The position numbers were made by a program, and so were the translations under genes. A DNA stretch of 64,000 nt from Candidatus Gastranaerophilales bacterium (lineage in GTDB: Bacteria > Cyanobacteriota > Vampirovibrionia > Gastranaerophilales > Gastranaerophilaceae). The stretch is taken from positions 1 through 64,000 of the forward strand of contig CALUUJ010000007.1 in NCBI GenBank assembly GCA_944323935.1, in the 5' to 3' direction. The notes under the pieces are model-generated. The model was not told where the DNA came from. It did not search any database and was given only the letters and a program-made list of their open reading frames with translations. Each line of letters begins with the position of its first letter. The stretch's first letter is position 1. Of the stretch, positions 57,118 through 64,000 are shown one piece after another.

Positions 57118-57835
57118 AATTATTAAAAGAATTGAAGAATTTGCGCCGTTAAATACAATGCAGAAATGGGATAATTCAGGCTGGCAGATAAATTTGGGCA
57201 TAGAAGATACGAATAAAATTTTATTAGCACTTGATGTAACACCATCTACAGTTGATGAGGCTATTAATAAAAAATGTGATTTGATTTTATCGCATCATCC
57301 TATTTTTTTTAATTCTATAAAGACAATAGAATCACCATTTATAATTAAGGCAATCCAAAATAATATACAAGTATATTCTGCTCACACAAATTTAGATATA
57401 GCTCAAGGCGGAGTTAGTGAATATCTTGCTGAAAAATGCGGGTTTACGGATTTAGATACGGCTTTTGAGTTTATTAAGTATAAACAATTTGATAAAGAAA
57501 AAAACTTTTCAAAATTAATTTCAACTCTAAAAACAATTTTTAGCTTGCCAAGTGTCAGAGTTGTAAATAGTCAAAGAAAAACATATAAATCAATAGCATT
57601 TTGTTCAGGCAGCGGAGCAGAATATATTCAAGACCTTGAAAAAATTGGCATAGATGTATTTATAACGGGTGATTTAAAACACCATCAGGCATTGAATGCT
57701 ACAAATATGACTATTGTTGATTTGGGTCATTTTCATAGTGAACGATTTGTTGTTGAAATTTTTGAAAATATATTGAAAAATGAAGATGTAGAAGTTATAG
57801 CAGCAGTTGAAAAACCTGCTTGGGAGTTAATTTAA
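57101..57835 (+). CDS. Nif3-like dinuclear metal centre protein
   Basis: 244 residues. The metal-binding motif LSHHPIFF and later AHTNLDIAQGGV and the C-terminal LGHFHSERF fit the NIF3/YbgI/YqfO family. The extra domain of long YqfO types is absent. Annotated in places as GTP cyclohydrolase 1 type 2, but the function is not settled. Overlaps coaBC and the next gene, so tightly co-translated. Confidence 0.92.
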   Translation: MEKVSKIIKRIEEFAPLNTMQKWDNSGWQINLGIEDTNKILLALDVTPSTVDEAINKKCDLILSHHPIFFNSIKTIESPFIIKAIQNNIQVYSAHTNLDIAQGGVSEYLAEKCGFTDLDTAFEFIKYKQFDKEKNFSKLISTLKTIFSLPSVRVVNSQRKTYKSIAFCSGSGAEYIQDLEKIGIDVFITGDLKHHQALNATNMTIVDLGHFHSERFVVEIFENILKNEDVEVIAAVEKPAWELI

Positions 57836-58365
57836 TGAAAAAGATTTTTATATCAATATTAAGCATTTTATTCTTGCAAAGTTTTGCGATGGCAAAAGAT
57901 ACTCTGCTGTTTGATTTTCCTAATGAAGGTTGGCATAAAGTTCCAAGCCCCGATGGAATTGAAAGCAAGAAATGTTATGTACCATATAATCAAACTTCTG
58001 ATAATTATACAGAAATGATTATTTTCTCGGAACGTGTTTTAAAGAATCAAGGTTTATCTCCAATGGTAATGCTGCATAAGCAATTAGGTAAGGATAGAAA
58101 TAATTATCCGGATATAGCTCCTGAGTACATAGTTAGAGATTTTGATAATGCAATGGTTACATGGTGCAGTCAAATCAAAAATACTTGTGCAGTAGAAAGA
58201 GCTTTTCAAGGTAAAGAGGGAATTATTTTTGCAATATATCAGAATAAAACACCTCATTATTCGCAAAATATGTTTGGTCAATGGTCAAATATATTGAGTA
58301 AAGTTAAGGTTTATGAGCCAGAAGTTGACGGTGCTTCTGCAAAAAGTTTAATAGAACTTGATTAA
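57835..58365 (+). CDS. exported protein of unknown function
   Basis: 176 residues from the ATG at 57835 (TAATG overlap with the nif3-like stop). A signal peptide of about 20 residues (KKIFISILSILFLQSFAMA) ends in an AMA cleavage box. The mature part has conserved-looking GWHKVPSPDGIESKKCYVPY, two further Cys in TWCSQIKNTC, and EKxxTEMI-type segments; the cysteine pair could form a disulfide. I do not know the family. It sits between nif3-like and rsmD genes with one-base overlaps. Confidence 0.8.
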   Translation: MKKIFISILSILFLQSFAMAKDTLLFDFPNEGWHKVPSPDGIESKKCYVPYNQTSDNYTEMIIFSERVLKNQGLSPMVMLHKQLGKDRNNYPDIAPEYIVRDFDNAMVTWCSQIKNTCAVERAFQGKEGIIFAIYQNKTPHYSQNMFGQWSNILSKVKVYEPEVDGASAKSLIELD

Positions 58366-58895
58366 TGAATATTACAGGCGGAAAATATAATTCAAGAAAA
58401 ATAAAAACGGCAGAATATGAGAATATAAAGCCAACATTATCTAAAACTCGTCAGGGTATTTTTAATACTTTGTCTGCAATGATTAATTTTGATGATAAAT
58501 TATTTATTGATATGTTCTCTGGTAGTGGCATAATGGGGCTTGAAGCATTATCAAGAGGCTTTAGAGTTATTTCTTTTGAAAAAGATAAAAAGACTGCATT
58601 ATCTATAAAAGAATGTTATAAGAGTCTTAAACTTTTACCTGAATTATATTTTGGTGATGCTTTAAAAAATATTTTAAAGATTAATATAAAAGCAGATGTT
58701 ATTTTTATTGATCCCCCGTATGAGTCTGATTTGTATGAAAAATCCTTAAAGATTATAAAAGAAAATAATATATTGAATAAAGAAGGTATTATTATTTTGG
58801 AACATCCGATTGATAAGGATATAGATATTCGAGGTTTTGAAATTATTAAAATTAAAACATATGGTGATAAACAGATTACTTATTTAAAATTATAG
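58365..58895 (+). CDS. rsmD: 16S rRNA (guanine966-N2)-methyltransferase
   Basis: 176 residues. MNITGGKYNSRKIK at the start, PTLSKTRQGIFNTL, the SAM loop DMFSGSGIMGLEALSRG, and the catalytic DPPY in VIFIDPPYESD. It modifies G966 of 16S rRNA. Last gene of the gmk-coaBC-nif3-exported-rsmD operon. The neighbouring coaD, often found next, is absent; the repeat region follows instead. Confidence 0.94.
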   Translation: MNITGGKYNSRKIKTAEYENIKPTLSKTRQGIFNTLSAMINFDDKLFIDMFSGSGIMGLEALSRGFRVISFEKDKKTALSIKECYKSLKLLPELYFGDALKNILKINIKADVIFIDPPYESDLYEKSLKIIKENNILNKEGIIILEHPIDKDIDIRGFEIIKIKTYGDKQITYLKL

Positions 58896-59284
58896 ATATT
58901 TCTATTTAAAAATAATTTAACTTGTTTCAATAAACAAAATTACGAAACTACATATATAGTTGCATCTTTTTCTTTTTTCATTCTGATTTTGTTTAAATTT
59001 TACTTTCTAAAATTTGGTTTTTAAATGAACATAATGTAATTTATTACGTACTTTTCTCATTGCAGAAAAGTACCAAAAGGCTAGCAACTTGATATTCCGT
59101 TTCTATTTTGTTAATTTCAACCAAAAGCTTTGTAACTCGGACTTCGTCCTCAAACAGACAAAGCTTTGATATTGTTTCAATAAACAAAATTACGAAACTA
59201 TATATATAGTTGCACTTTTAATAAAAATAAAACAAAAAAAAGACCGATTATTTAATCGGTCCTTTTTAAACTTTTTCTAATCAA
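58896..59284. repeat. repeat cassette: two direct repeats flanking two perfect hairpins
   Basis: 389 bases without a gene. A 43-base repeat occurs at 58922-58964 and 59172-59214 with one mismatch, exactly 250 bases apart. Each copy opens with TTGTTT-CAAT-AAACAA and ends near an ACTATATATATAGT palindrome (one mismatch in the first copy). Between them are hairpin GTACTTTTCT (59048-59057) / AGAAAAGTAC (59064-59073) and hairpin AAAGCTTTGT (59124-59133) / ACAAAGCTTT (59158-59167), the latter enclosing GGAC-TTC-GTCC. It looks like a non-coding mobile or extragenic repeat element; no transposase is present. Confidence 0.65.
59234..59268 (-). terminator. terminator of the HEAT-like gene
   Basis: GACCGATTA (59242-59250) pairs with TAATCGGTC (59253-59261); on the minus strand a run of eight T follows. 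It is 17 bases after the stop at 59285. Confidence 0.85.
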
Positions 59285-59578
59285 CTAGGCTGCAACACCT
59301 TTTATTTCCGTAATTAAATAGTTTGCGATCCATTCAAAATCGCTATTGGATTCGGCTGCTTTTTGAAGATAATCAATAGATGATTCCCCAATCCTAATTA
59401 AAATCATCGCAACAATTCCTCTTGTTCTGCCTTTTACAACTTGAAGTGAATCAACAAGGGAAGGAACTGCTTCTTTACCGATATTAACAAGTTCGTTCTC
59501 AATTTCGTTCTTTACATTATTATCAGCGTTTTCTAATTTATTTAAATATTCGTTTATTGGTAATAATACTGTGTTCAT
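59285..59578 (-). CDS. small HEAT-repeat-like protein
   Basis: 97 residues, soluble. The pattern VKNEIENELVNIGKEAVPSLVDSLQ, then TRGIVAMILIRIGESSIDYLQKA, is two to three HEAT-type helical hairpins with the G-x-x-A/S-hxxL turns. Such modules mediate protein contacts; in cyanobacteria they act in phycobilin lyases, but no such partner is here. AGAGGC lies before the ATG. Monocistronic. Confidence 0.8.
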   Translation of the reverse strand: MNTVLLPINEYLNKLENADNNVKNEIENELVNIGKEAVPSLVDSLQVVKGRTRGIVAMILIRIGESSIDYLQKAAESNSDFEWIANYLITEIKGVAA

Positions 59579-59889
59579 CTATTTGCCTCTTTTTATATTT
59601 CAAAACTTCCGATTTTATTATAAAGCAAAAAATTCAAAATCCTGTTTTTTTAATATATTCTTTATATCAGTGCTACAACCAAGTAATATCAATGTTTTTT
59701 GTTCTACTTAAATAATAATTTTTATTGTAATTTGTGAAAAAATAGCCCGAATATATAGTATTAATATTACCTTTTGGTATATTTTTTTATTCCTGGAATG
59801 TGTTTAAACTGGAAATATCCTGAATTTAAATGGAATTTTTCAGGACTTGGGAGTATGTTTAATAAAAGTCATTACGGGGTATAGAAAAA
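59579..59889. other. AT-rich gap between divergent small genes
   Basis: 311 bases. The only structure I see is a hairpin TCCTGAA (59818-59824) / TTCAGGA (59839-59845) within a stretch that repeats TTTAAA-x-TGGAA twice, 45-70 bases before the next ATG. It might be an operator or leader. No promoter of good consensus was found. Confidence 0.35.
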
Positions 59890-60198
59890 ATGCTAGTTGA
59901 AAAATACATTAATGGACTAAATCAAAGAAGCCAAATAGAGTTTAAGAATATATCAAAAGATATAATTCCGTGGTTGGAACAAACAGCTCTGGAAAATAAT
60001 TGCTTAATTGATAAAAAAGAGTGGAAAAGTAAGTATAACAGTTATGTTATTTATGACTATGAACCATTTTGTTCAGATGGCTTTGAGATTAATGTAACAG
60101 TGTCATCTCATGATATTAATTATTTGTATTTTTTAAAATTTTTATACGATAACAAACTGGATACTATAGAGTATCTGAATAATTGTATAGGTGTGTAG
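59890..60198 (+). CDS. small hypothetical protein
   Basis: 102 residues, acidic and soluble: helical first 35 residues (LVEKYINGLNQRSQIEFKNI), then beta-type YNSYVIYDYEPF and FEINVTVSSHDINYLYFLKF. No known motif, signal or membrane segment. A GGGG stretch lies 10-13 bases before the ATG. It stands alone between the HEAT-like gene (divergent) and the Hsp20-like gene (same strand, 68 bases on). Confidence 0.7.
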   Translation: MLVEKYINGLNQRSQIEFKNISKDIIPWLEQTALENNCLIDKKEWKSKYNSYVIYDYEPFCSDGFEINVTVSSHDINYLYFLKFLYDNKLDTIEYLNNCIGV

Positions 60199-60266
60199 TA
60201 CAGTTTATTATTGTAAAGATATAAAACAAAATATATAATTAGATTGCAAGAAAGAAAGGAAGCAAT

Positions 60267-60878
60267 ATGGAAGAAAATAACGTAAATAATCAAAATGAAA
60301 TGATGAAAGAAACAGATAAGCACATTTGTTTTGAAAATCATTGTTGGAAAAAATGTTTGGCTATGATCTGTGCAGCATTTATCGGTGGTTTTTTGGCTTT
60401 TTATTTTGTAGCGGATCAAATGATGCATAAATACTATAGACCTCATTTTAATCCTTATAAATTTGAAAAAAGAATGTTTGATGATATCGACAGAATGTAT
60501 AAGCATGATATGAAAGCTTTTGAAGATGCTTTTAAGATGAAAGATAAATGGCATAAAATAAAAAAAATGCACGAATCGGATTTTGGCATGCCTATATTTA
60601 TGATGGATTCAGTCAAAATTAAAACAGAATTCGATGATAATAAATTCAATATTATTGTAGGCCTAAAACCTTTTCAGAATGACGAAAATAAGGTTAATTA
60701 TAATGTAGAAGGAAGAAAATTGACTGTTTTTGGAAGTTCTCAAGTGCAAGATAAAGAATATGAACAAGATGTTGCATTTTCTCAAGATTTTATACTTCCT
60801 GAAAATGCGGATACTGCCAATATCTCGAAAATTAAAGACGGAAACAAACTTATAATTTCTGTTCCGGTAAAGGAATAG
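60267..60878 (+). CDS. membrane-anchored Hsp20/alpha-crystallin-like protein
   Basis: 203 residues. A cytosolic-type N-terminus with three Cys is followed by one membrane span (about 30-50, LAMICAAFIGGFLAFYFVAD). A His/Met/Lys-rich helical stretch comes next (51-100, e.g. KMKDKWHKIKKMHESDFGMP). A C-terminal alpha-crystallin-type beta sandwich (about 110-203) ends in FSQDFILPENADTANISKIK and LIISVPVKE. Small heat shock proteins are normally soluble, so the anchor is unusual. The Met/His-rich stretch could bind metal (inference). GAAAGGAAG precedes the ATG. Confidence 0.82.
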   Translation: MEENNVNNQNEMMKETDKHICFENHCWKKCLAMICAAFIGGFLAFYFVADQMMHKYYRPHFNPYKFEKRMFDDIDRMYKHDMKAFEDAFKMKDKWHKIKKMHESDFGMPIFMMDSVKIKTEFDDNKFNIIVGLKPFQNDENKVNYNVEGRKLTVFGSSQVQDKEYEQDVAFSQDFILPENADTANISKIKDGNKLIISVPVKE

Positions 60879-60895
60879 AATCTGCATAAAATAAT

Positions 60896-60930
60896 AACAG
60901 GGCCTGCGATTTTGCAAGCCCTGTTTTTTT
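60896..60930. terminator. bidirectional terminator
   Basis: AACAGGGC-TGC and GCA-GCCCTGTT pair around GATTTT with one bulged base per arm. T runs on the plus strand; it separates the convergent Hsp20-like gene and the gene at 60929. Confidence 0.85.
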
Positions 60931-61159
60931 ATGCTTCAATAAATAATCTTCTTCCTACAATATTTGGTTTTCCATTATAATAACCTGCAAAATAGCCGCC
61001 TTTTACCGGTTTATTTATTGCATAGTTATTTCTTTGTTGAGGTTGTACAAAAGGATTTTCAAAAGGATTGTATCCTGTATTTGTTGATGTAATACTTTGT
61101 GTTGATACGCTTGGCGTATAGAATACCTGAGCTACCATATTTTTCAAACTGTTAATCAT
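60929..61159 (-). CDS. small hypothetical protein, low complexity
   Basis: 76 residues: a short helix (MINSLKNMVAQVFY), a Ser/Thr/Asn/Pro/Gln-rich middle with NPFENPFVQPQQ, and a basic GGYFAGYYNGKPNIVGRRLF end. Probably disordered. Not recognised. AAGGAAT lies nine bases before the ATG. It ends inside the bidirectional terminator arm. Confidence 0.65.
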   Translation of the reverse strand: MINSLKNMVAQVFYTPSVSTQSITSTNTGYNPFENPFVQPQQRNNYAINKPVKGGYFAGYYNGKPNIVGRRLFIEA

Positions 61160-61393
61160 ATATTATTCCTTCGCAACATACACATTATAACTTATAATGA
61201 TAAAACATGTAATGTCATTATTATATATTTATTTTATCAAAAATCTTTTATTTTTAATAAAAAATACACTTTTTAAAGTAATTTTAAACCTATTTTTAAA
61301 TACATGTTTAAAAGATTAATTTATTGGGAATATTCAAGTTATAAGTCACAGAAAACAACAAAAATAAAATATAAAAAAGGAATAAATATAGTA

Positions 61394-61481
61394 ATATAAC
61401 ATGTTTTGCCGTTAGATTTGACGGGTCAGCTATATGCGCCGTATTTATTAGAATAAGAGGCGAACATTAGTTTTGTTATAT
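61394..61481. ncRNA. candidate structured RNA element, three-way-junction-like
   Basis: ATATAACA (61394-61401) pairs with TGTTATAT (61474-61481) as a closing stem. Inside are CCGT (61409-61412) / ACGG (61421-61424) and CGCC (61437-61440) / GGCG (61459-61462). The GC-rich inner arms stand out in a very AT-rich stretch. I could not match it to a riboswitch class, including c-di-GMP types that regulate pili. The strand is undetermined and it lies about 195 bases before the pilin promoter, so it is probably a separate transcript or a DNA site. Confidence 0.35.
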
Positions 61482-61655
61482 GTGTTTATGTCAATTTATT
61501 TTATTTTGAATTTGTGATTAAGGTTGAAAATAATACTTAAAAATATAGAAACTTATAATAATTCTGAATGCTAAAAGTACAAGAAAACGAAAGTTAATGA
61601 AAAAATGAGTTGTCTTCAAATTCTACAACGAAACGTGTGTGTGGATCTGGAAGGT

Positions 61656-61690
61656 TTGTTAATTTTTGTTAATACTTGACGAATTGTTAA
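61656..61690 (+). promoter_or_regulatory. three TTGTTAA motifs at the pilin promoter
   Basis: TTGTTAA at 61656-61662, 61666-61672 (10 bases later) and 61684-61690 (18 bases later). The 10-base spacing of the first two fits tandem binding by an OmpR-family dimer. The geometry resembles the cyanobacterial RpaB site HLR1 (two 8-base half-sites two bases apart), although the core bases differ. Binding is inference. Confidence 0.4.
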
Positions 61691-61704
61691 AAAAAGTATA
61701 CAAT
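61676..61704 (+). promoter_or_regulatory. sigma70-type promoter of the pilin gene
   Basis: TTGACG (61676-61681), 17-base spacer, TACAAT (61699-61704), 47 bases before the ATG. The leader contains a TTTCG-loop-CGAAA hairpin whose 3' arm runs into the AAAGG ribosome site, so translation may be modulated. Confidence 0.75.
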
Positions 61705-61751
61705 TGACTGGTATTTGGAAAAAGTTTCGAAAAAACGAAAGGTAAAAAATT

Positions 61752-62381
61752 ATGAAAAAATTAGGTTTCACCCTTGCCGAAGTTTTAATTACTTTGGTTA
61801 TCATCGGTGTAATCGCTGCTATGACAGTTCCTACATTGATGAACAATACTAATGCTCAAGAATATCGTTCAGCATTAAAGAAAGCTATTTCAGGTCTTAA
61901 CCAAGCTTTAACTTTAAACTATGCATTAGAAGGTTTATCTGCTCAAGATTACTCTACAGGTACAGATTTAGTTGAAGATGTATTTAAGAGAAGAATGAGC
62001 GTTATTGATGGAGATACATCTTTTACAACTGCTGATTGTGATGGTACAGATGTATTTACTACAGCTGATGGTATGATGTTCTGTGTAAAAGGCTTTACTT
62101 CTGAAATGTCAGATGACCAAGGTACTTTGTGTGACTCTTACAATACAACAGCTTGTGTTGAAGGTTCAAATGCAGATGCAGCTGGTGGCGCTAATATTTG
62201 GATTGACGTAAACGGTGTTAAAAAACCAAACAGAGCTACAACATCAGCTAAGAGACCAAGAGACGTTTACCAAGCAACAATTTACGCTCAAAAAGTTGTT
62301 CCTTATGGCGAACCAACTCAAGGTGTTATGTTTGACAAAGGTACTGAAGGTGCTGTTGAACAAGCTGACGACACTCCTTAG
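61752..62381 (+). CDS. type IV pilin-like / pseudopilin protein
   Basis: 209 residues. A class III signal MKKLG^FTLAEVLITLVIIGVI: cleavage after G5, F at +1 and the essential Glu at +5. The N-terminal helix is the membrane/assembly segment. The globular part is Thr/Asp/Ala-rich with four Cys (SFTTADCDGTD, MFCVKGF, LCDSYNTTACVE) that could form two disulfides. Codon use is GC-richer than neighbours, suggesting high expression. It may build a pilus or be a secretion-system pseudopilin; no assembly genes are near. Strong promoter and own terminator. Confidence 0.88.
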   Translation: MKKLGFTLAEVLITLVIIGVIAAMTVPTLMNNTNAQEYRSALKKAISGLNQALTLNYALEGLSAQDYSTGTDLVEDVFKRRMSVIDGDTSFTTADCDGTDVFTTADGMMFCVKGFTSEMSDDQGTLCDSYNTTACVEGSNADAAGGANIWIDVNGVKKPNRATTSAKRPRDVYQATIYAQKVVPYGEPTQGVMFDKGTEGAVEQADDTP

Positions 62382-62413
62382 TCTGAGTTTTTGGTATTAA
62401 ACATAATATGTTT

Positions 62414-62445
62414 AAGAAGAGGCAAGTTAATTGCCTCTTCTTTTT
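62414..62445 (+). terminator. terminator after the pilin gene
   Basis: AAGAAGAGGCAA and TTGCCTCTTCTT form a 12-pair stem with a five-base loop, then T run. Confidence 0.92.
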
Positions 62446-62560
62446 ATGCAAAAATAAAAATATATACATACTGTAATAAAATGTTTAGATTTCTTGACTT
62501 ATAAATATTTATTTAGATATCATGTGATTATTAAAGGGAAAGGATTGGGGTATATAATTT

Positions 62561-63154
62561 ATGAGAAATTCATCAATGTATAGATCTAACTTATCAGATG
62601 AAAAGGTGGCTTTTTTATCTGAATTAAAAAACAAAAGAGAATATAGTCAAACTCAACAAGAGGATTATACCCCCAGAGCATATAAAAGACCAAGTAAGCA
62701 AAATGAGCTTGATCTTTTGTGGCAGAATTTTAAGATTAATCCAAAAGAAGAGAAATCCCCAGGTGTATATTTATTAACGGGTTTTATAGCCGGTGCTTTA
62801 TGTATGTTTGTTATGAATGCTATTTTAAGTATCAGTTCTAATTTACCTTCAGGAACCTCATCTACATCATTAGGACAGCCAAAATTTGAAAAGAAAATAT
62901 CAAGAAAAAGTAAATTGCCGCAGATTAGTTCAAATATTTCTGTTGTTCCTGCTACAGCTGAAACTATAGAAGAGGTTGCAATACCCACCGTAGAAACTTA
63001 TACGGTAAAAGAAGGCGATTCAATGAGTTCTATTGTTTTTAGATTCTATGGTAAATATGATCCTGCTAAAGTTGAAAAAATAAGACAAGTGAATAAGTTA
63101 ACAAATGCTCATAAACTTTCAATCGGACAAAAGTTGATAATTCCGCTTGATTAA
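62561..63154 (+). CDS. membrane protein with C-terminal LysM domain
   Basis: 197 residues. The first 65 are charged and cytosolic, 68-92 form one membrane span (GVYLLTGFIAGALCMFVMNAIL), then a Ser/Thr/Lys linker. A LysM domain fills 147-197 (YTVKEGDSMSSIVFRFYGKY to LSIGQKLIIPLD). LysM binds N-acetylglucosamine polymers such as peptidoglycan, so the protein probably ties the membrane to the wall or helps division; no catalytic domain is seen. Monocistronic with a terminator at 63169-63204. Confidence 0.9.
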   Translation: MRNSSMYRSNLSDEKVAFLSELKNKREYSQTQQEDYTPRAYKRPSKQNELDLLWQNFKINPKEEKSPGVYLLTGFIAGALCMFVMNAILSISSNLPSGTSSTSLGQPKFEKKISRKSKLPQISSNISVVPATAETIEEVAIPTVETYTVKEGDSMSSIVFRFYGKYDPAKVEKIRQVNKLTNAHKLSIGQKLIIPLD

Positions 63155-63168
63155 AAAATTTAGAATAT

Positions 63169-63204
63169 AAGCAAGCCTTCTTATTTGGGAAGGCTTGCTT
63201 TCTT
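63169..63204 (+). terminator. terminator after the LysM gene
   Basis: AAGCAAGCCTTC (63169-63180) pairs with GAAGGCTTGCTT (63189-63200), 12 pairs, followed by T-rich sequence. Confidence 0.9.
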
Positions 63205-63240
63205 ATTTCTATTCATCAGGTGATGGTCTTATGAATATAA

Positions 63241-63273
63241 AAAAAAGAACAGAATTTATAAGGGTTCTGTTCT
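63241..63273 (-). terminator. terminator of gatB
   Basis: On the minus strand AGAACAGAA and TTCTGTTCT form a nine-pair stem (63246-63254 with 63265-63273) followed by seven T. It is about 30 bases after the gatB stop. Confidence 0.88.
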
Positions 63274-63300
63274 ATAAATATATTTTGCTTTCTGTTAAAT

Positions 63301-64000
63301 TTAATTATTTAATGCTTCTTTTAATAGTTTATTTAATAATTGCGGATTTGCTCTGCCTTGAGTTTCTTTCATTACTTGACCTACAAAGAATCCAAACAAC
63401 TTATCACGTCCGTTTCTGTATAATTCAACTTGTGAAGGGTTGGATTTTACTACTTTTTTGCAGATTTCTTTTAATTCGCCTTCATCAGATATTACGCTTA
63501 AACCTTGTTTTTCAACAATTTCTTTAGCGCTTCCGCCTTCTTTTAACAATGTAATTACAATTTGTTTACCTATGTTATTTGAGATAGAACCTGAGGTAAC
63601 CATATTAATTAATTCTGCAAAAGATTCAGCAGTTAATTTTGTTTCTTCAATTGTAACTTTTTCTTCTTTCAAGAAAGCTGCAATTTCTTTCATTAAGAAG
63701 TTGTTTGCAACTTTTGCATCTGCACCTAAAGCTACAACTTTATCATAGAAAAGTGCAATATCTTGTTGTTCAACTAACACATTAGCATCATAAGGTGTTA
63801 ATCCGTAAGAAACATAACGTTCTCTTCTTTTTTGAGGAAGCTCTGGCATCTTTGCAGCTATTTCGTTTACCCATTCCCTTGAAATTTCTAAAGGCATTAA
63901 ATCGGGTTCCGGGAAATATCTGTAATCGTGGGCATCTTCTTTTCCTCTCATAGATTTTGTAACGCCCTGATTATCATCCCATAATCTGGTTTCTTGAACT
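63301..64000 (-). CDS. gatB: Asp-tRNA(Asn)/Glu-tRNA(Gln) amidotransferase subunit B, 5' part outside window
   Basis: The frame is open to the window edge; the visible part is about 232 C-terminal residues of a roughly 475-residue protein. It begins VQETRLWDDNQGVTKSMRGK and contains EDAHDYRYFPEPDL, a GatB hallmark near the active site. The C-terminal GatB/YqeY tail domain follows (FVGQVMKETQGRANPQLLNKLLKEAL). With GatA and GatC it amidates mischarged tRNA, so at least one of GlnRS or AsnRS is probably missing in this organism. Confidence 0.97.
   Translation of the reverse strand, partial: VQETRLWDDNQGVTKSMRGKEDAHDYRYFPEPDLMPLEISREWVNEIAAKMPELPQKRRERYVSYGLTPYDANVLVEQQDIALFYDKVVALGADAKVANNFLMKEIAAFLKEEKVTIEETKLTAESFAELINMVTSGSISNNIGKQIVITLLKEGGSAKEIVEKQGLSVISDEGELKEICKKVVKSNPSQVELYRNGRDKLFGFFVGQVMKETQGRANPQLLNKLLKEALNN

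Larger units (their letters stand above)
61160..61751. other. long intergenic region upstream of the pilin gene
   Basis: 592 bases with no gene. It holds a candidate structured element at 61394-61481, three TTGTTAA motifs at 61656-61690 and a strong promoter at 61676-61704 (separate entries). The first 200 bases are plain AT-rich sequence in which I see nothing. Confidence 0.6.

Noticed and set aside
58896-59284. CRISPR array
   Set aside because: Only two repeat copies 250 bases apart with structured sequence between; no spacer periodicity and no cas genes in the window.
60120-60572. Minus-strand 150-residue His/Phe/Ile-rich frame
   Set aside because: Antisense to the Hsp20-like gene, which has a ribosome site, anchor and recognisable domain.
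63195-63527. Plus-strand 110-residue frame
   Set aside because: Antisense to the gatB 3' end and its terminator; hydrophobic shadow composition.

Overview
The window is low-GC, gene-dense bacterial chromosome. Several features point to the non-photosynthetic sister group of Cyanobacteria (Vampirovibrionia/'Melainabacteria', probably Gastranaerophilales). (i) A Ycf46-type AAA ATPase lies directly upstream of DUF1257 (Ycf35-like) and DUF2997 genes, a set otherwise known from cyanobacteria and plastids. (ii) The F1 beta and epsilon genes stand alone as a pair, as in cyanobacteria. (iii) There is an RpaB-like OmpR-family regulator. (iv) dnaN and dnaA are unlinked. The lineage call is inference from gene content; no 16S or tRNA gene was found in the window.

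Layout. 1-4300: 3' part of dnaN (minus), an AT-rich gap with inverted repeats that is a candidate replication origin, a GT4 glycosyltransferase and two unknown proteins. 4.5-9.2 kb: GT2 glycosyltransferase, a minus-strand HIT/small protein/SDR operon, an ADP-ribosyltransferase-fold-like protein and mnmE. 9.3-14.8 kb: orphan histidine kinase, an unusual malic enzyme with a partly duplicated N-terminal domain, plsY-der, and a spermidine-synthase-like protein. 14.8-19.6 kb: lysS, HU, mutS2, then a 410-base gap with a promoter, a 20-codon ORF and tRNA-like pairing on the minus strand. 19.6-23.2 kb: RpaB-like regulator, histidine kinase, tadA and a DUF2400 gene in one operon. 23.2-32.8 kb: a coiled-coil protein, parvulin, nanE-nanK, dnaK, a secreted GH13 enzyme, leuA and a first SGNH-hydrolase-like protein.

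32.9-40.0 kb: purB, then a tightly packed seven-gene minus-strand operon: two further SGNH paralogues, a helix-hairpin-helix protein, a radical SAM activase-like protein, Ycf46-like AAA ATPase, DUF1257 and DUF2997. Its joint function is not known to me and it is the best candidate for an undescribed system here. 40.2-47.2 kb: infA-rpmJ-rpsM-rpsK-rpsD-rpoA-rplQ-truA-rplM-rpsI, then atp beta/epsilon. 47.2-54.7 kb: a DUF1796 papain-like protein, YitT, aspS, dnaA, a small repeat protein, comF and an RseP-like site-2 protease with an unusual insertion. 55.4-58.9 kb: gmk, coaBC, nif3-like, an exported protein and rsmD.

58.9-64 kb is more accessory: a repeat cassette (two 43-base direct repeats exactly 250 bases apart around two perfect hairpins), a HEAT-like protein, small unknown proteins, a membrane-anchored Hsp20-like protein, a structured intergenic element, a type IV pilin-like gene with a strong promoter and tandem TTGTTAA motifs, a LysM protein and the 3' part of gatB. 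Intrinsic terminators are very clear and often bidirectional between convergent genes. Most housekeeping genes are intact. No CRISPR array, insertion sequence with transposase, prophage or rRNA operon was seen.
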